From contig LWTN01000243.1 of the NCBI GenBank assembly GCA_002101225.1, positions 1-64,000 of the forward strand: a DNA stretch of 64,000 nucleotides, written 5' to 3'. The notes under the pieces are model-generated. The model was not told the origin of the DNA. It ran no database searches and worked only from the letters and a program-made list of their open reading frames with translations. The position numbers were made by a program, and so were the translations under genes. The number at the start of each line of letters is the position of its first letter. Within the stretch, counting starts at the first letter, position 1. Shown piece by piece: positions 46,263 through 55,496 of this stretch. Source of the DNA: Cycloclasticus sp. symbiont of Poecilosclerida sp. M. GTDB lineage: Bacteria; Pseudomonadota; Gammaproteobacteria; Methylococcales; Cycloclasticaceae.

Positions 46263-47951
46263 ATGAGTTATAAAGTCTTCGCAAGAAAATGGCGGCCACT
46301 TAATTTTGCCCAATTAGTTGGGCAAGAACACGTTGTGCGCTCGCTCGTTAATGCGTTGGAACATGATCGTCTGCATCATGCCTATCTATTTAGCGGGACC
46401 CGAGGCGTCGGGAAAACAACGATTGCTAGGGTGTTAGCTAAGGCGCTTAATTGTGCCGATAAAGTAGGTGCAGAGCCGTGTGGAAAATGCCAAACGTGTT
46501 TAGAGATTGACCAAGGCTACTACCCCGATTTAATCGAGGTAGACGCGGCCTCAAGAACGGGTGTTGACGATACGCGTGAATTGCTTGAAAACGTTCAATA
46601 CGCACCGAGCAGGGGTAAATACAAAGTCTATTTAATAGACGAGGTTCATATGTTTTCAAAAAGCAGCTTTAATGCGCTGCTGAAAACACTCGAAGAGCCT
46701 CCTGAACACGTTAAGTTTTTATTGGCAACGACCGATCCGCAAAAGATGCCTGTCACCGTCTTGTCACGTTGCTTGCAATTCAACCTTAAGCGCTTGTTGC
46801 CAGAGCAAATAGAAGGCCAGTTTAAGCTTATTTTAGAAAGCGAAGGCATAGATTATCAAGCTGAGGCAACTGTGCTCTTAGCTCGTGCGGCCGACGGCAG
46901 TATGCGCGATGGTTTGAGTTTATTAGATCAAGCGATTGTCTTTGGAAATGGTGTGCTCAAAGAAGAAGACGTTATTAATATGCTAGGCAGTGTTGCGCGT
47001 GAACCTATATTAGACATACTGACTGCGCTGGCCAGCATGGATGGAAAAACGGTTTTGGATAGCGTTCAGGAATTGGATCAGTTTGCGCCAGACTATGCAG
47101 AGGTCTTACAAAGCCTATTAACTTACTTACATAAAATTTCGGTTGCGCAGGTCGTGCCGGATGCTGAAACCGATTCTTCTATAGAGCAGCTAGTTGAAAA
47201 ATTAAGCAAAGAAGACGTGCAACTATTTTATCAAATTGGCTTGGTAGGCCAGAAAGATTTATCTTTGGCACCCAACCCAAAAGTCGGTTTTGAGATGGTG
47301 CTGTTGCGCATGGTGACGTTTTCACCTAGTCAAAGTGGGGAGGTTAAAGCTGTACCTTCATCTCTAGAGGCACAGCCACAAACGCAACAGGTGAATCAGT
47401 CCGCAACCACCTCTGTTACGAAGGCACCAAGAATAACAATCCCAGAAAAAAAAGCACCTGATAACCTCAGCCTAGTCACAGAAGATAAAAAAAAAGATAA
47501 GCCAGCGGCCGAAGTAGATACGAAAGCCACAAAGGTTTCAGTGCCTATTAAAGAAGAGCTGAAATCTACCGTAGAAGTTGTTTGGTCTGAATTGCTTCCC
47601 TTGCTTGCGTTAGACCCTATGACGATGCAATTGGCTAAAAATTCCGCCTTAGTCCGCATAGATGAAAATGAATGTGAATTGTTATTAGCGAAGGGGCACG
47701 TGTCACTAAATGAAAAGTCAGAACAGCGCTTAGAAGCGGCTTTGTCGGATTATTTTGCTAGAAAATTAAAATTAGTTTTTAGGCAAGACGAAGAAGGCGT
47801 TGTAACACCGAATGCTATAGAAGATAAAAAACAACTTGCGCGACAACAAAAGGCAGAGCAAGAAGTAAGGAGCAACAAAACAGTTAACAAGATAATTGAG
47901 ATGTTTGACGCTAAAATAATTGAAGGCTCGATAAAGCCTATTGATAAATAG
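46263..47951 (+). CDS. dnaX: DNA polymerase III subunits tau and (probably) gamma
   Basis: Tau is the clamp-loader ATPase that ties core polymerases to DnaB. Walker A is GTRGVGKTT, the zinc module [16 protein letters not shown], Walker B LIDEVHM, and SRC finger LSRC. The 562-aa protein is shorter than E. coli tau (643). An A9 run at 47487-47495 (codons AAA AAA AAA followed by GAT AAG) gives AGA TAA in the -1 frame, so slippage would yield a gamma-like product of about 412 aa. The gene heads dnaX-ybaB-recR. Confidence 0.96.
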   Translation: MSYKVFARKWRPLNFAQLVGQEHVVRSLVNALEHDRLHHAYLFSGTRGVGKTTIARVLAKALNCADKVGAEPCGKCQTCLEIDQGYYPDLIEVDAASRTGVDDTRELLENVQYAPSRGKYKVYLIDEVHMFSKSSFNALLKTLEEPPEHVKFLLATTDPQKMPVTVLSRCLQFNLKRLLPEQIEGQFKLILESEGIDYQAEATVLLARAADGSMRDGLSLLDQAIVFGNGVLKEEDVINMLGSVAREPILDILTALASMDGKTVLDSVQELDQFAPDYAEVLQSLLTYLHKISVAQVVPDAETDSSIEQLVEKLSKEDVQLFYQIGLVGQKDLSLAPNPKVGFEMVLLRMVTFSPSQSGEVKAVPSSLEAQPQTQQVNQSATTSVTKAPRITIPEKKAPDNLSLVTEDKKKDKPAAEVDTKATKVSVPIKEELKSTVEVVWSELLPLLALDPMTMQLAKNSALVRIDENECELLLAKGHVSLNEKSEQRLEAALSDYFARKLKLVFRQDEEGVVTPNAIEDKKQLARQQKAEQEVRSNKTVNKIIEMFDAKIIEGSIKPIDK

Positions 47952-47985
47952 TCGTTGGACGAATGGCAACCGTACGGAGAAAACA

Positions 47986-48312
47986 ATGAAAAACCAATTA
48001 GGCGACCTCATGCAGCAAGCGCAAAAGATGCAAGAGAAGATGTTAGAGGCGCAGCAAAAGTTAGCAGAGATGGAAGTAACGGGTGAGTCGGGTGCGGGTC
48101 TAGTCAGTGTCTTAATGACGGGGAAGAATATGGTGCGTAAAGTTTCTATTGACCCCAGTCTCTACGAAGAAAAAGACCAAGAAATGCTGGAGGATTTAAT
48201 TACGGCAGCGATCAACGATGCCGTGCAAAAAGTCGAAAGCCTTAATAAAGATAATATGTCATCGATGGCATCGGGTATTCCATTGCCACCAGGATTTAAG
48301 CTCCCGTTCTAG
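47986..48312 (+). CDS. ybaB: Nucleoid-associated protein YbaB/EbfC
   Basis: YbaB/EbfC is a small dimeric DNA-binding protein of unclear role, usually between dnaX and recR. The 108-aa sequence has [25 protein letters not shown] at the N-terminus and [23 protein letters not shown] in the middle, then [12 protein letters not shown] at the end. ATG at 47986 follows ACGGAGAAAAC, so the upstream track start at 47941 is rejected. RecR's GTG follows the stop by 1 nt. Confidence 0.93.
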   Translation: MKNQLGDLMQQAQKMQEKMLEAQQKLAEMEVTGESGAGLVSVLMTGKNMVRKVSIDPSLYEEKDQEMLEDLITAAINDAVQKVESLNKDNMSSMASGIPLPPGFKLPF

Positions 48313-48313
48313 C

Positions 48314-48910
48314 GTGCAAGCAGAGCCGATTCTTCTTCAACTAATGCAGGCGCTGCGGTGTTTGCCGGGTGTAGGGCCAAAGTCAGCGCAACGCATGGCC
48401 TTCCATTTGTTAGAACGCGATCGCCAAGGCGCTTTTTACTTAGCTGAGCGTTTAGCCGATGCAGTGGATAAAATCGGCCAGTGTAAGACGTGCCAGACAC
48501 TAACGGCGTCAGAAGAATGCACAATCTGTAGTGACCAGCGACGGGAGCAACACCTGTTATGCGTGGTAGAAACACCCGCAGATGTGGTGGCCGTGGAGAA
48601 TGCAACCGATTTTAAAGGACTTTATTTTGTGCTGAATGGGCGCCTGTCACCTTTGGATGGTTTAGGTCCAGCAGAAATCGGTTTAGATAAATTGGCAGAA
48701 CGCGTTAAACAGGGCCAAATAAAGGAAATTATTTTAGCGACTAATTCCACAGTAGAAGGGGAAGCGACGGCGCATTATATTGGTGAAATGGCCAAGAAAT
48801 ATAATGTCAGCGCAAGCCGTATTGCCCATGGCGTGCCCTTTGGGGGTGAGTTAGAGTATATCGATAGCGGAACGCTGTCTCACGCGTTTAGTGGTCGTAG
48901 TCAAGTTTAA
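48314..48910 (+). CDS. recR: Recombination protein RecR
   Basis: RecR with RecO/RecF loads RecA at gaps. The HhH motif RCLPGVGPKSAQRMAFHLL is at the N-terminus, then the zinc finger CKTCQTLTASEECTICSD and a Toprim domain (LCVVETPADVVAVENATDFKG). GTG at 48314, one base after the ybaB stop, gives 198 aa, the normal length; the longer track ORF from 48218 overlaps ybaB and is rejected. Confidence 0.95.
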   Translation: MQAEPILLQLMQALRCLPGVGPKSAQRMAFHLLERDRQGAFYLAERLADAVDKIGQCKTCQTLTASEECTICSDQRREQHLLCVVETPADVVAVENATDFKGLYFVLNGRLSPLDGLGPAEIGLDKLAERVKQGQIKEIILATNSTVEGEATAHYIGEMAKKYNVSASRIAHGVPFGGELEYIDSGTLSHAFSGRSQV

Positions 48911-48922
48911 CAAGGGTTTAAC

Positions 48923-48932
48923 GGGGGGGGGG
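48923..48932 (+). repeat. G10 homopolymer in the hinT ribosome binding region
   Basis: Ten consecutive G residues lie 4 nt before the hinT ATG and form its only Shine-Dalgarno-like sequence. Homopolymeric G tracts of this length are prone to slippage, so spacing may vary between cells or may be a sequencing ambiguity. Confidence 0.8.
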
Positions 48933-48936
48933 TTAA

Positions 48937-49281
48937 ATGAGTGATTGTTTGTTTTGTAAAATGGTAGCCGGCGAGATAACACCCGAGGTTGTCTATGAAA
49001 CTGATTTAGTTTTAGCCTTTCGGGATATTAACCCGCGCGCGCCGACTCATATCTTGCTTATTCCCAAAAAACACATTCCCACATTGGCCGATATGACGGA
49101 CGAAGATACGCAGTTAATGGGTGAACTTATGCAGGCTGCAAAAACGGTGGCTGAAAAAGAAGATTTGGCCGACTCGGGTTATCGTACGGTGTTTAACTGT
49201 AAGCAAGATGCGGGGCAAGAGGTCTATCACATCCATATGCACTTACTCGGTGGGCGTCGCCTGCAATGGCCGCCAGGTTAA
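48937..49281 (+). CDS. hinT: HIT-family nucleotide hydrolase (HinT-like)
   Basis: HinT proteins hydrolyse purine nucleoside phosphoramidates such as AMP-lysine. The 114-aa product begins MSDCLFCKMVAGEI and carries the histidine triad VYHIHMHLLGG (HxHxH) close to the C-terminus. Conserved RDINPRAPTHILLIPKKHI is present. The ribosome site is a G10 tract. It converges with rsgA, overlapping by 4 nt. Confidence 0.94.
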   Translation: MSDCLFCKMVAGEITPEVVYETDLVLAFRDINPRAPTHILLIPKKHIPTLADMTDEDTQLMGELMQAAKTVAEKEDLADSGYRTVFNCKQDAGQEVYHIHMHLLGGRRLQWPPG

Positions 49282-50189
49282 TAGGATAGTTTTTCTCTTA
49301 ATTTTAGGTACCTTAAGTAACGCTGTTTCGATATAGCTCCACTCTCAACCCCCTCTTTTACAGCGCAAGACGGCTCTTTTAGATGTACACAGTTGGCGTA
49401 TTTACATTCCCCAGCGAGTTGTTCTATTTCTCTAAACCCGTGCGCTAAATTTTGCTCGGTTACGTGGGCTAGGCCAAAAATATTTACCCCGGGGCTGTCT
49501 ATAATCTCACCACCTTCGGGCAGTTTATATAGGGTGGAAGAGGTAGTGGTGTGTTTGCCTAAGCCGGATGCGGTCGAAAGCGTTTTGGTTTGTAGTTCTA
49601 AGTCGGGCAGTAAAGCGTTAGTGATGCTGGATTTCCCGACCCCTGATTGGCCGACTAAAATGCTGGTTTCGTTTTGCAGCCGCTTTCGTAGCGCGTCAAG
49701 CCCCGTGTGCTCGGCGGCGCTGACGTCTAGTATTTCGTAACCAATGTTGTCGTAAATATGGATTAATTCATCTGTGCTTTCTCTCGAGTTATCGTCTAAC
49801 AGGTCGATCTTATTTAAGACGATGAGTGGCTTAATACCTTGAAACTCACATACGATGAGGTATTGGTCGAGGAGCAGCGCGTCTATGGCCGGCTTAACGG
49901 CGAGGATAACGACAATTTGATCTAAGTTTGCCGCAACCGGGCGTAGCTTCCCGTTTTTTGCAGGCCGAGAGAGCAAAGAGCGTCGTTCTAATACTTTCTC
50001 GACGCGGCCCGCACCTTCTTCAGTTCTTATCCATTCAACGTAATCGCCTACAGCGGGTTGTTCTAATTGTGTGCGTTTCTGACATCGAGCGGTGTGTCCT
50101 TCGTCGTCTTCAACAATAAGCGCTTTGCCTAAGTGGGCGACAATTCGCCCTTTTATGGGTATGGTTGTTTGATGGCTGGGCTTGCTCAA
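49278..50189 (-). CDS. rsgA: Ribosome small subunit-dependent GTPase RsgA
   Basis: RsgA releases RbfA during late 30S maturation. It is a circularly permuted GTPase: an OB-fold domain first, then G4 (VLNKIDLL), G1 (VGQSGVGKSSI), G2/G3 (DSPGV), and a zinc-binding tail CKYANCVHLKEPSC. The 303-aa length is typical. The small cytochrome gene lies 4 nt upstream on the same strand, so both may share a transcript. Confidence 0.95.
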   Translation of the reverse strand: MSKPSHQTTIPIKGRIVAHLGKALIVEDDEGHTARCQKRTQLEQPAVGDYVEWIRTEEGAGRVEKVLERRSLLSRPAKNGKLRPVAANLDQIVVILAVKPAIDALLLDQYLIVCEFQGIKPLIVLNKIDLLDDNSRESTDELIHIYDNIGYEILDVSAAEHTGLDALRKRLQNETSILVGQSGVGKSSITNALLPDLELQTKTLSTASGLGKHTTTSSTLYKLPEGGEIIDSPGVNIFGLAHVTEQNLAHGFREIEQLAGECKYANCVHLKEPSCAVKEGVESGAISKQRYLRYLKLREKLSY

Positions 50190-50193
50190 TCGG

Positions 50194-50472
50194 TTATTTA
50201 AATTTGTAGAAATCTTGGTTTAAGTAGGCGACAACGTCTTCAATATCTTCTTCGAACCACTGGGTGCTTAAGGAAAAATCGCACCGTTTTACTCGGCTTT
50301 CTAATGCAGCTAAGTCTTGCACTTTACGCGTTTTAGAGATGTATTTGTCGGTGGTATGGCAGCTCAAACAATTTTCATTATGCAGCGTTCGCCCATTGTT
50401 AATATCAACGGCGTGGCTGTTGAAAGAGGTAAAGATAAATAGGCTAATAACAATCGCAAATAGAATTTTCAT
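50194..50472 (-). CDS. Small periplasmic c-type cytochrome
   Basis: The 92-aa protein has a signal peptide (residues 1-21, ILFAIVISLFIFTSFNSHA), a single CLSCH haem-binding motif, and little else; no clear downstream Met ligand is visible in a usual class I context. It could be a minimal electron-transfer protein or a haem sensor. It precedes rsgA by 4 nt and follows the M48 protease gene by 39 nt on the same strand. Partners are unknown. Confidence 0.85.
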   Translation of the reverse strand: MKILFAIVISLFIFTSFNSHAVDINNGRTLHNENCLSCHTTDKYISKTRKVQDLAALESRVKRCDFSLSTQWFEEDIEDVVAYLNQDFYKFK

Positions 50473-50511
50473 GTTGGCTCCTGTCGATTAGAGATTTGTA
50501 ATACCAAATTT

Positions 50512-51759
50512 TTAACTGCTTTCTAGCGTTTCTAGGTGTTTAATTCTAACACCCGCGGGTGGGTGGCTATGGTGAAAACTTGAATACAACGGGTCAGGCG
50601 TTAAGGTGCTCGCGTTATCACGATACAATTTTACCAAGGCTTGAATAAGCAAAGATGGTTTGGTCATAGTGGAGGCGAACTCATCGGCCTCAAATTCAAA
50701 TTTTCGCTGAAAGAAGCTACCGATAGGTTGAAAGAAAGTGGTAAAAACGGGCGTAATTAAGATGAACAATAACAGCGCGATGGCGTCAGTAATCAAGACC
50801 ATATCAAGCCCATCGAAGAACCACGTTTTTTGTTTTAACCAGCCTAGAATGGCAAAACCCGCCAAGGTGATAAAGGTGGATGCAATCATATGTTTAACAA
50901 TGTGCTTACGCTTGAAGTGACCGAGTTCATGCGCGAGCACGGCCTCAATTTCATCCGCTTCAAGCGTATCGATGAGGGTATCAAAAAAGACGATGCGTTT
51001 GTTATTCCCCATACCAGTAAAGTAAGCGTTACCGTGCCCCGAGCGGCGCGAACCGTCCATCACAAAAATGCCTTTGCTACTAAATCCACAGCGGGTCATT
51101 AATGCAGTAATCCGCCGGTTCAAATCTTCGTCTTCCAAGGGCGTGAATTCGTTAAATAATGGCGCGATAACGGTAGGCATCAACCACGTCATGATAAAGG
51201 TGAACGCGATGGTTAATAGCCAGGCGTACAGCCACCAATAGTCACCCATTTCTCGCATCACCCAGAGCAACGCAAAGATTAAAGGCACGCCGATGATAAG
51301 AAGTAATAGAATTTGCAAAGTTTGGTCTTTGGCAAATTGTGAATAGCAGGTTCGGTTGAACCCAAAGGCTTGCTCAATCTTGAATGTTTGGTAAATGCTG
51401 ATAGGCAGCTCAACCAAGTGAGAAATAAGAAAGACCGTCATGATGAGTGCTACACCCGCCCAAGTATCACTGGTAACGTATAACTGAGTTAGAGGAATTA
51501 AAGTATTAATTACACCGCCCAGGGTTAGCATAACGAGCAATGCTGCGCCAACGATGGTGCTTAAAGAGGCTATCTTGGTTTTAGCAAAGGTATAGTCAGC
51601 TGCTTTTTGATGTGCCTCCAAACTTATTTTGCCTTTGAAGGCCGCTGGCACTTCATCGCGATGAAAAAGAATGTGCGCCATTTGACGGCGATTCAACCAT
51701 AATTTCAGGAAGAGCGAGGCGACGAGAAAAAATAAAAATACATAGGTAAATTCGTTCAT
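50512..51759 (-). CDS. M48-family membrane metalloprotease (Ste24/CAAX-protease-like)
   Basis: The 415-aa integral membrane protein has the zinc site [13 protein letters not shown] near residue 279, an upstream [18 protein letters not shown] segment, and a downstream Glu in EFEADEFAS, all as in Ste24-type CAAX endopeptidases. Around seven membrane helices are present. Bacteria lack CAAX prenylation, so it may act in membrane protein quality control like HtpX. It is divergent from orn and precedes the cytochrome c gene. Confidence 0.92.
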   Translation of the reverse strand: MNEFTYVFLFFLVASLFLKLWLNRRQMAHILFHRDEVPAAFKGKISLEAHQKAADYTFAKTKIASLSTIVGAALLVMLTLGGVINTLIPLTQLYVTSDTWAGVALIMTVFLISHLVELPISIYQTFKIEQAFGFNRTCYSQFAKDQTLQILLLLIIGVPLIFALLWVMREMGDYWWLYAWLLTIAFTFIMTWLMPTVIAPLFNEFTPLEDEDLNRRITALMTRCGFSSKGIFVMDGSRRSGHGNAYFTGMGNNKRIVFFDTLIDTLEADEIEAVLAHELGHFKRKHIVKHMIASTFITLAGFAILGWLKQKTWFFDGLDMVLITDAIALLLFILITPVFTTFFQPIGSFFQRKFEFEADEFASTMTKPSLLIQALVKLYRDNASTLTPDPLYSSFHHSHPPAGVRIKHLETLESS

Positions 51760-51819
51760 GTGTTTTTTCGTGTGTTAGTGTTTGATTTTAGTGAGTTGAG
51801 TAATAAGGAGTTGTATTTA

Positions 51820-52365
51820 GTGTCTTTAGATAAACAAAATTTAATTTGGATTGACCTTGAAATGACGGGCTTAGATGCTGTCAACGATTCTATCATTGAA
51901 ATCGCGACAGTTGTAACGGACAAAGAGCTTAATATTCTTGCGCAAGGCCCTGTTATTGCGGTGAACCAAACAAAACAAAAGATGGACGGGATGGATGCTT
52001 GGAATCAAAAGCACCACGGCCAATCGGGTTTAATAGAACGCGTTTTAAGCAGTCAGGCTGATGAACAGATGGCAGAGCAAGAAACCATTGAATTTCTTCA
52101 GCAGTGGGTGCCAGAAGGGGCATCCCCGATGTGTGGTAACAGCATTTGCCAAGATCGACGGTTTATGGCAAAAGATATGCCGGCACTAGAAGCGTTCTTT
52201 CACTATAGAAACTTAGATGTGAGCACTTTGAAAGAACTAGCCGTTCGTTGGTCGCCAGAAACATTAGCGGGGTTTAAAAAACACGGCACACACCAAGCGA
52301 TGGATGACGTTCTGGAGTCCATCAATGAACTTAAATATTATCGCGAACACTTCATAAAGCTTTAA
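51820..52365 (+). CDS. orn: Oligoribonuclease
   Basis: Orn degrades 2-5 nt RNAs, including pGpG, to mononucleotides. DEDDh exonuclease residues are visible: [12 protein letters not shown] (Asp and Glu), [11 protein letters not shown], and [11 protein letters not shown] (His and Asp). GTG at 51820 behind AAGGAG gives 181 aa, equal to the E. coli protein; the track start at 51760 adds a non-conserved leader. It converges with queG, overlapping by 14 nt. Confidence 0.95.
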   Translation: MSLDKQNLIWIDLEMTGLDAVNDSIIEIATVVTDKELNILAQGPVIAVNQTKQKMDGMDAWNQKHHGQSGLIERVLSSQADEQMAEQETIEFLQQWVPEGASPMCGNSICQDRRFMAKDMPALEAFFHYRNLDVSTLKELAVRWSPETLAGFKKHGTHQAMDDVLESINELKYYREHFIKL

Positions 52366-53425
52366 TGCTCATTTGATGCTCGATAGCCCATTTAACGTGC
52401 TCTAAAATAATTGGGTGTTGGTCGTTTAATCGAGCTTTTAGGGCGTCTACTACTAATTGACTGTACGGTGCATTACCCAAACAGACGGCGATGTTGCGTA
52501 TCCAGCTGGTGTGTCCAATACGCCGAATGGCCGAGCCCTCGGTCTTCTTTAAAAAGGTCATTTCATCCCATTTAAATAGCTCAATCAGAGTGGCGGTATC
52601 AAGTTGATGGCGAGGCAAAAAGTCGGGCTCTTCTGTCAATGTGGCAAAGCGGTTCCAAGGGCAAACTTGCTGGCAGTCGTCGCAGCCATAAACATGATTA
52701 CCCATCAGTGGGCGCAATTCCTCAGGAATCGAGCCCTGTAGTTCGATGGTTAAGTACGAAATACAGCGCCTAGAATCAACGGTGTACGGCGCGACGATAG
52801 CGCCCGTCGGACAGATATCGATGCAATCATTGCACTGGCCACAATGCTCGGTAGCGGCCGAGTCAGTGGGTAAGGGTAAGTCGGTATACAGCTCACCGAG
52901 AAAAAACCAAGATCCTGCTGATTTGTTGATGAGGTTGCTGTGCTTGCCGATCCAACCAATGCCAGCTTTTTCAGCGAGCGCCTTTTCCATCACCGGCGCG
53001 CTATCGACAAAGGCCCGATAGCCGAACTCTCCAATAGAACTTTGTATTTTGTCTGCTAAGCGCTGTAGCTTTTTCCTCATTACTTTATGGTAATCGCGCC
53101 CCAGCGCGTAGCGAGAAATATACGCACTCGTGGGGTTTTCCATAACCTCATCGGTTTGCTCCATAGGTTCAGGTAAATAATCCATGCGGCAAGAGATAAC
53201 ACGAACGGTCCCCGCGATAAGTTGTTCGGGTCGTGTTCTTTTTTCTCCATGGTGTTGCATATACCCCATCTCACCGTGAAACCCCGCGTCTAACCAATGG
53301 CTCAATTGCACCTCGGCTTCGGATAAATCGGTATTAGTAATACCAACTTGCTGGAAGCCTAGTTCAAGCCCCCAGTCTTTTATATCACTTGCGAGTTGTT
53401 GTAAATCAGTGCCGTCTTTGCTCAT
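52352..53425 (-). CDS. queG: Epoxyqueuosine reductase
   Basis: QueG reduces epoxyqueuosine to queuosine in tRNA anticodons with cobalamin and two 4Fe-4S clusters. Cluster ligands are [17 protein letters not shown] and [13 protein letters not shown]. The N-terminal cobalamin domain has [24 protein letters not shown]. The C-terminus has a HEAT-like repeat. At 357 aa it is of normal size. QueG, tsaE and orn are neighbours in many gammaproteobacteria. Confidence 0.95.
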   Translation of the reverse strand: MSKDGTDLQQLASDIKDWGLELGFQQVGITNTDLSEAEVQLSHWLDAGFHGEMGYMQHHGEKRTRPEQLIAGTVRVISCRMDYLPEPMEQTDEVMENPTSAYISRYALGRDYHKVMRKKLQRLADKIQSSIGEFGYRAFVDSAPVMEKALAEKAGIGWIGKHSNLINKSAGSWFFLGELYTDLPLPTDSAATEHCGQCNDCIDICPTGAIVAPYTVDSRRCISYLTIELQGSIPEELRPLMGNHVYGCDDCQQVCPWNRFATLTEEPDFLPRHQLDTATLIELFKWDEMTFLKKTEGSAIRRIGHTSWIRNIAVCLGNAPYSQLVVDALKARLNDQHPIILEHVKWAIEHQMSIKAL

Positions 53426-53480
53426 GTGGGGTAGGATACCCGAAAAGATTACTTAGGGATTTTACGGTTCACTAAATTAA

Positions 53481-53903
53481 ATGCGGATAAAAAACGAACA
53501 AAGCATGCTGGCGTTTGGTGGCCGTGTCGCGCGTACTATTATAGCGAGTGCTAAAAAGGGCGTAGTTGTCTATCTTTTGGGCGACCTAGGAGCAGGGAAA
53601 ACAACGCTTGTAAGAGGTTTTTTACAAAGCTTAGGTCATAAGGGTGCTGTTAAAAGCCCGACCTATAATATTGTTGAGCCCTACTGCATTGATGGACAAC
53701 AGATTTATCACTTTGATTTATACCGTTTGAACGATGCGGAAGAGCTCGAATACATAGGCATAAGAGATTATTTAAATGCCGATAGCATTTGTTTAATTGA
53801 GTGGCCTGAAAAGGGGCGAGGGGTATTACCCAGTGCTGATTTGAGTATTCAGATAGATATTAAAGGTAATGAGCGAACAATATCCACTTCTCTAAGCTTG
53901 TGA
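53481..53903 (+). CDS. tsaE: tRNA threonylcarbamoyladenosine biosynthesis protein TsaE
   Basis: TsaE is the ATPase that drives the TsaBD complex in t6A37 formation. Walker A is GDLGAGKTTLVRGFL, followed by the family motif VKSPTYNIVEPY, HFDLYRLNDAEELEYIG and the Walker B-like ICLIEWPEKG. The 140-aa length is a little under average but complete. It precedes the amidase gene, though a promoter lies between them. Confidence 0.94.
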   Translation: MRIKNEQSMLAFGGRVARTIIASAKKGVVVYLLGDLGAGKTTLVRGFLQSLGHKGAVKSPTYNIVEPYCIDGQQIYHFDLYRLNDAEELEYIGIRDYLNADSICLIEWPEKGRGVLPSADLSIQIDIKGNERTISTSLSL

Positions 53904-53941
53904 CACGGTTATTCTCCGAGTTAAATAGTTAGATAAATTTG

Positions 53942-53971
53942 TTGACATACATATACTTATAGAATTATCCT
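53942..53971 (+). promoter_or_regulatory. Promoter of the amidase-mutL operon
   Basis: A perfect TTGACA (53942-53947) is followed after 18 nt by TATCCT. The AT-rich spacer and the 48-nt distance to the amidase start make it the likely promoter. Confidence 0.55.
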
Positions 53972-53990
53972 CGAAAAAAATTTAGCTATG

Positions 53991-54009
53991 TTCTATTATA
54001 GTAATAGAA
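53991..54009. promoter_or_regulatory. 8-bp-arm palindrome in the amidase leader
   Basis: TTCTATTA-TAG-TAATAGAA is a perfect inverted repeat with 8-bp arms and a 3-nt centre, 10 nt before the amidase ATG and overlapping the expected ribosome site region. It may be an operator or an mRNA hairpin that masks translation. Confidence 0.55.
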
Positions 54010-54018
54010 GAGGCTGAG

Positions 54019-55389
54019 ATGATGATGTCAATAAATGCTAAAAAACATATAAAAACAGGGCTGATGAGGCTGTCTGCACTCATTTTGCTTTTGAGTAGTC
54101 AGTTCGTGCTCGCTGCCCCTGCGAATATTGACTCCCTGCGGTTTTGGACAGCACCAGACCATACGCGGCTTGTATTCGGAACGTCATCCCCTGTTGAACA
54201 CAAAATCTTTATGTTGGCTAACCCCGCGCGTTTAGTTATTGATATAGAAGATTCCGGTTTTAAAGCAGATATTCCCGCTTTCTCATCAAATCATGCGCTG
54301 ATTGACCGTGTAAGGCACGGCAAGCGTAATAAGGGTGGCTTGCGCGTAGTACTTGATTTAAAGCAAACGATTAAACCCAAGAGCTTTTTGTTAAAACCAA
54401 ATTCGCAGTATGGCCACCGTTTGGTCGTTGACCTATTTCCCAAAAAACAAATTGTTATAGCTGAAACGCCTAAAAGCAATAGTGCTAATAAAAATACGCC
54501 GCCAAAAGTTGTGAAATCGACCAAAGCTGAGTCGACCAAGAAGAAGTGGGTGGTCGCAATTGATGCGGGGCATGGTGGAGAAGACCCGGGTGCAAAAGGG
54601 CATCGCGGGACTAAAGAAAAAGAGGTCGTTCTTTCAATCGCTAAAAAATTAGCGCAGCAAATTAACCAGCGAGACGACATGAAAGCTGTGCTTATCCGCT
54701 CTGGGGATTATTATGTTGGGCTGCGCCAGCGTATGGAAAAGGCGCGCCAAGCCCGTGCAGATCTTTTTATATCAATTCACGCGGACGCATTCAAAGACCA
54801 AAGGGCTAGAGGTTCTTCTGTCTATGTGCTATCTAACCGAGGTGCAAGTAGTGAAGCGGCGCGCTGGCTCGCAAAAGGCGAAAACGAGACCGACTTGGTG
54901 GGTGGCGTAAGCTTGGATGATAAAAGCGATGTATTGGCGTCTGTATTACTAGATTTGTCTCAAAACGCAACGAAGGATTCAAGCGCTTCAATTGCAGGCC
55001 ATGTTCTTAGTAACTTAAAAAGTGTGGGCCACACGCATAAAAGGAAAGTCCAGCACGCTGGTTTTATCGTGCTTAAGTCGCCTGATATCCCGTCTATTTT
55101 GGTTGAAACAGCCTTTATTTCAAACAAAAATGAAGAGACTAAGCTACGCGACCCTAAGCACCAAACAAAAATTGCGAGGGCTATCCTAAAAGGAGTTAAT
55201 AGTTACTTCTCCGGTCAAGCACCTTCCAGCGCAACGCTTGCACAAGTGCAAACGTATAAGATAAAAAAAGGCGATACCCTGTCAACCATAGCGCAACGTT
55301 ATCAAGTTTCTATGCGGTCCATTAAAAAAGCTAACGCGATGAAAAGCAGTACTATCCGTTCAGGTCAAGTTATTCGAATACCGAGTTAG
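54019..55389 (+). CDS. amiC: N-acetylmuramoyl-L-alanine amidase, AmiB/AmiC type
   Basis: It cleaves septal peptidoglycan peptides during daughter-cell separation. Residues 1-33 are a signal peptide (ALILLLSSQFVLAAPA), then an AMIN domain to about residue 140, a Lys/Ser linker, the Amidase_3 zinc domain (AIDAGHGGEDPGAKG; SIHADAF; VLVETAFISN), and a C-terminal LysM (YKIKKGDTLSTIAQRYQVS). The LysM makes it closer to AmiB-like forms of pseudomonads. 456 aa. It precedes mutL. Confidence 0.93.
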   Translation: MMMSINAKKHIKTGLMRLSALILLLSSQFVLAAPANIDSLRFWTAPDHTRLVFGTSSPVEHKIFMLANPARLVIDIEDSGFKADIPAFSSNHALIDRVRHGKRNKGGLRVVLDLKQTIKPKSFLLKPNSQYGHRLVVDLFPKKQIVIAETPKSNSANKNTPPKVVKSTKAESTKKKWVVAIDAGHGGEDPGAKGHRGTKEKEVVLSIAKKLAQQINQRDDMKAVLIRSGDYYVGLRQRMEKARQARADLFISIHADAFKDQRARGSSVYVLSNRGASSEAARWLAKGENETDLVGGVSLDDKSDVLASVLLDLSQNATKDSSASIAGHVLSNLKSVGHTHKRKVQHAGFIVLKSPDIPSILVETAFISNKNEETKLRDPKHQTKIARAILKGVNSYFSGQAPSSATLAQVQTYKIKKGDTLSTIAQRYQVSMRSIKKANAMKSSTIRSGQVIRIPS

Positions 55390-55496
55390 TTAGCGACTTA
55401 ATCTAGCTTTATCCGTTACAATATTCTTTGGACTAACGGCGCTTCCATTTGAAAGGTCGTTTGAATTTCAATCGATGTTTTGCGGAATGCACGGCT

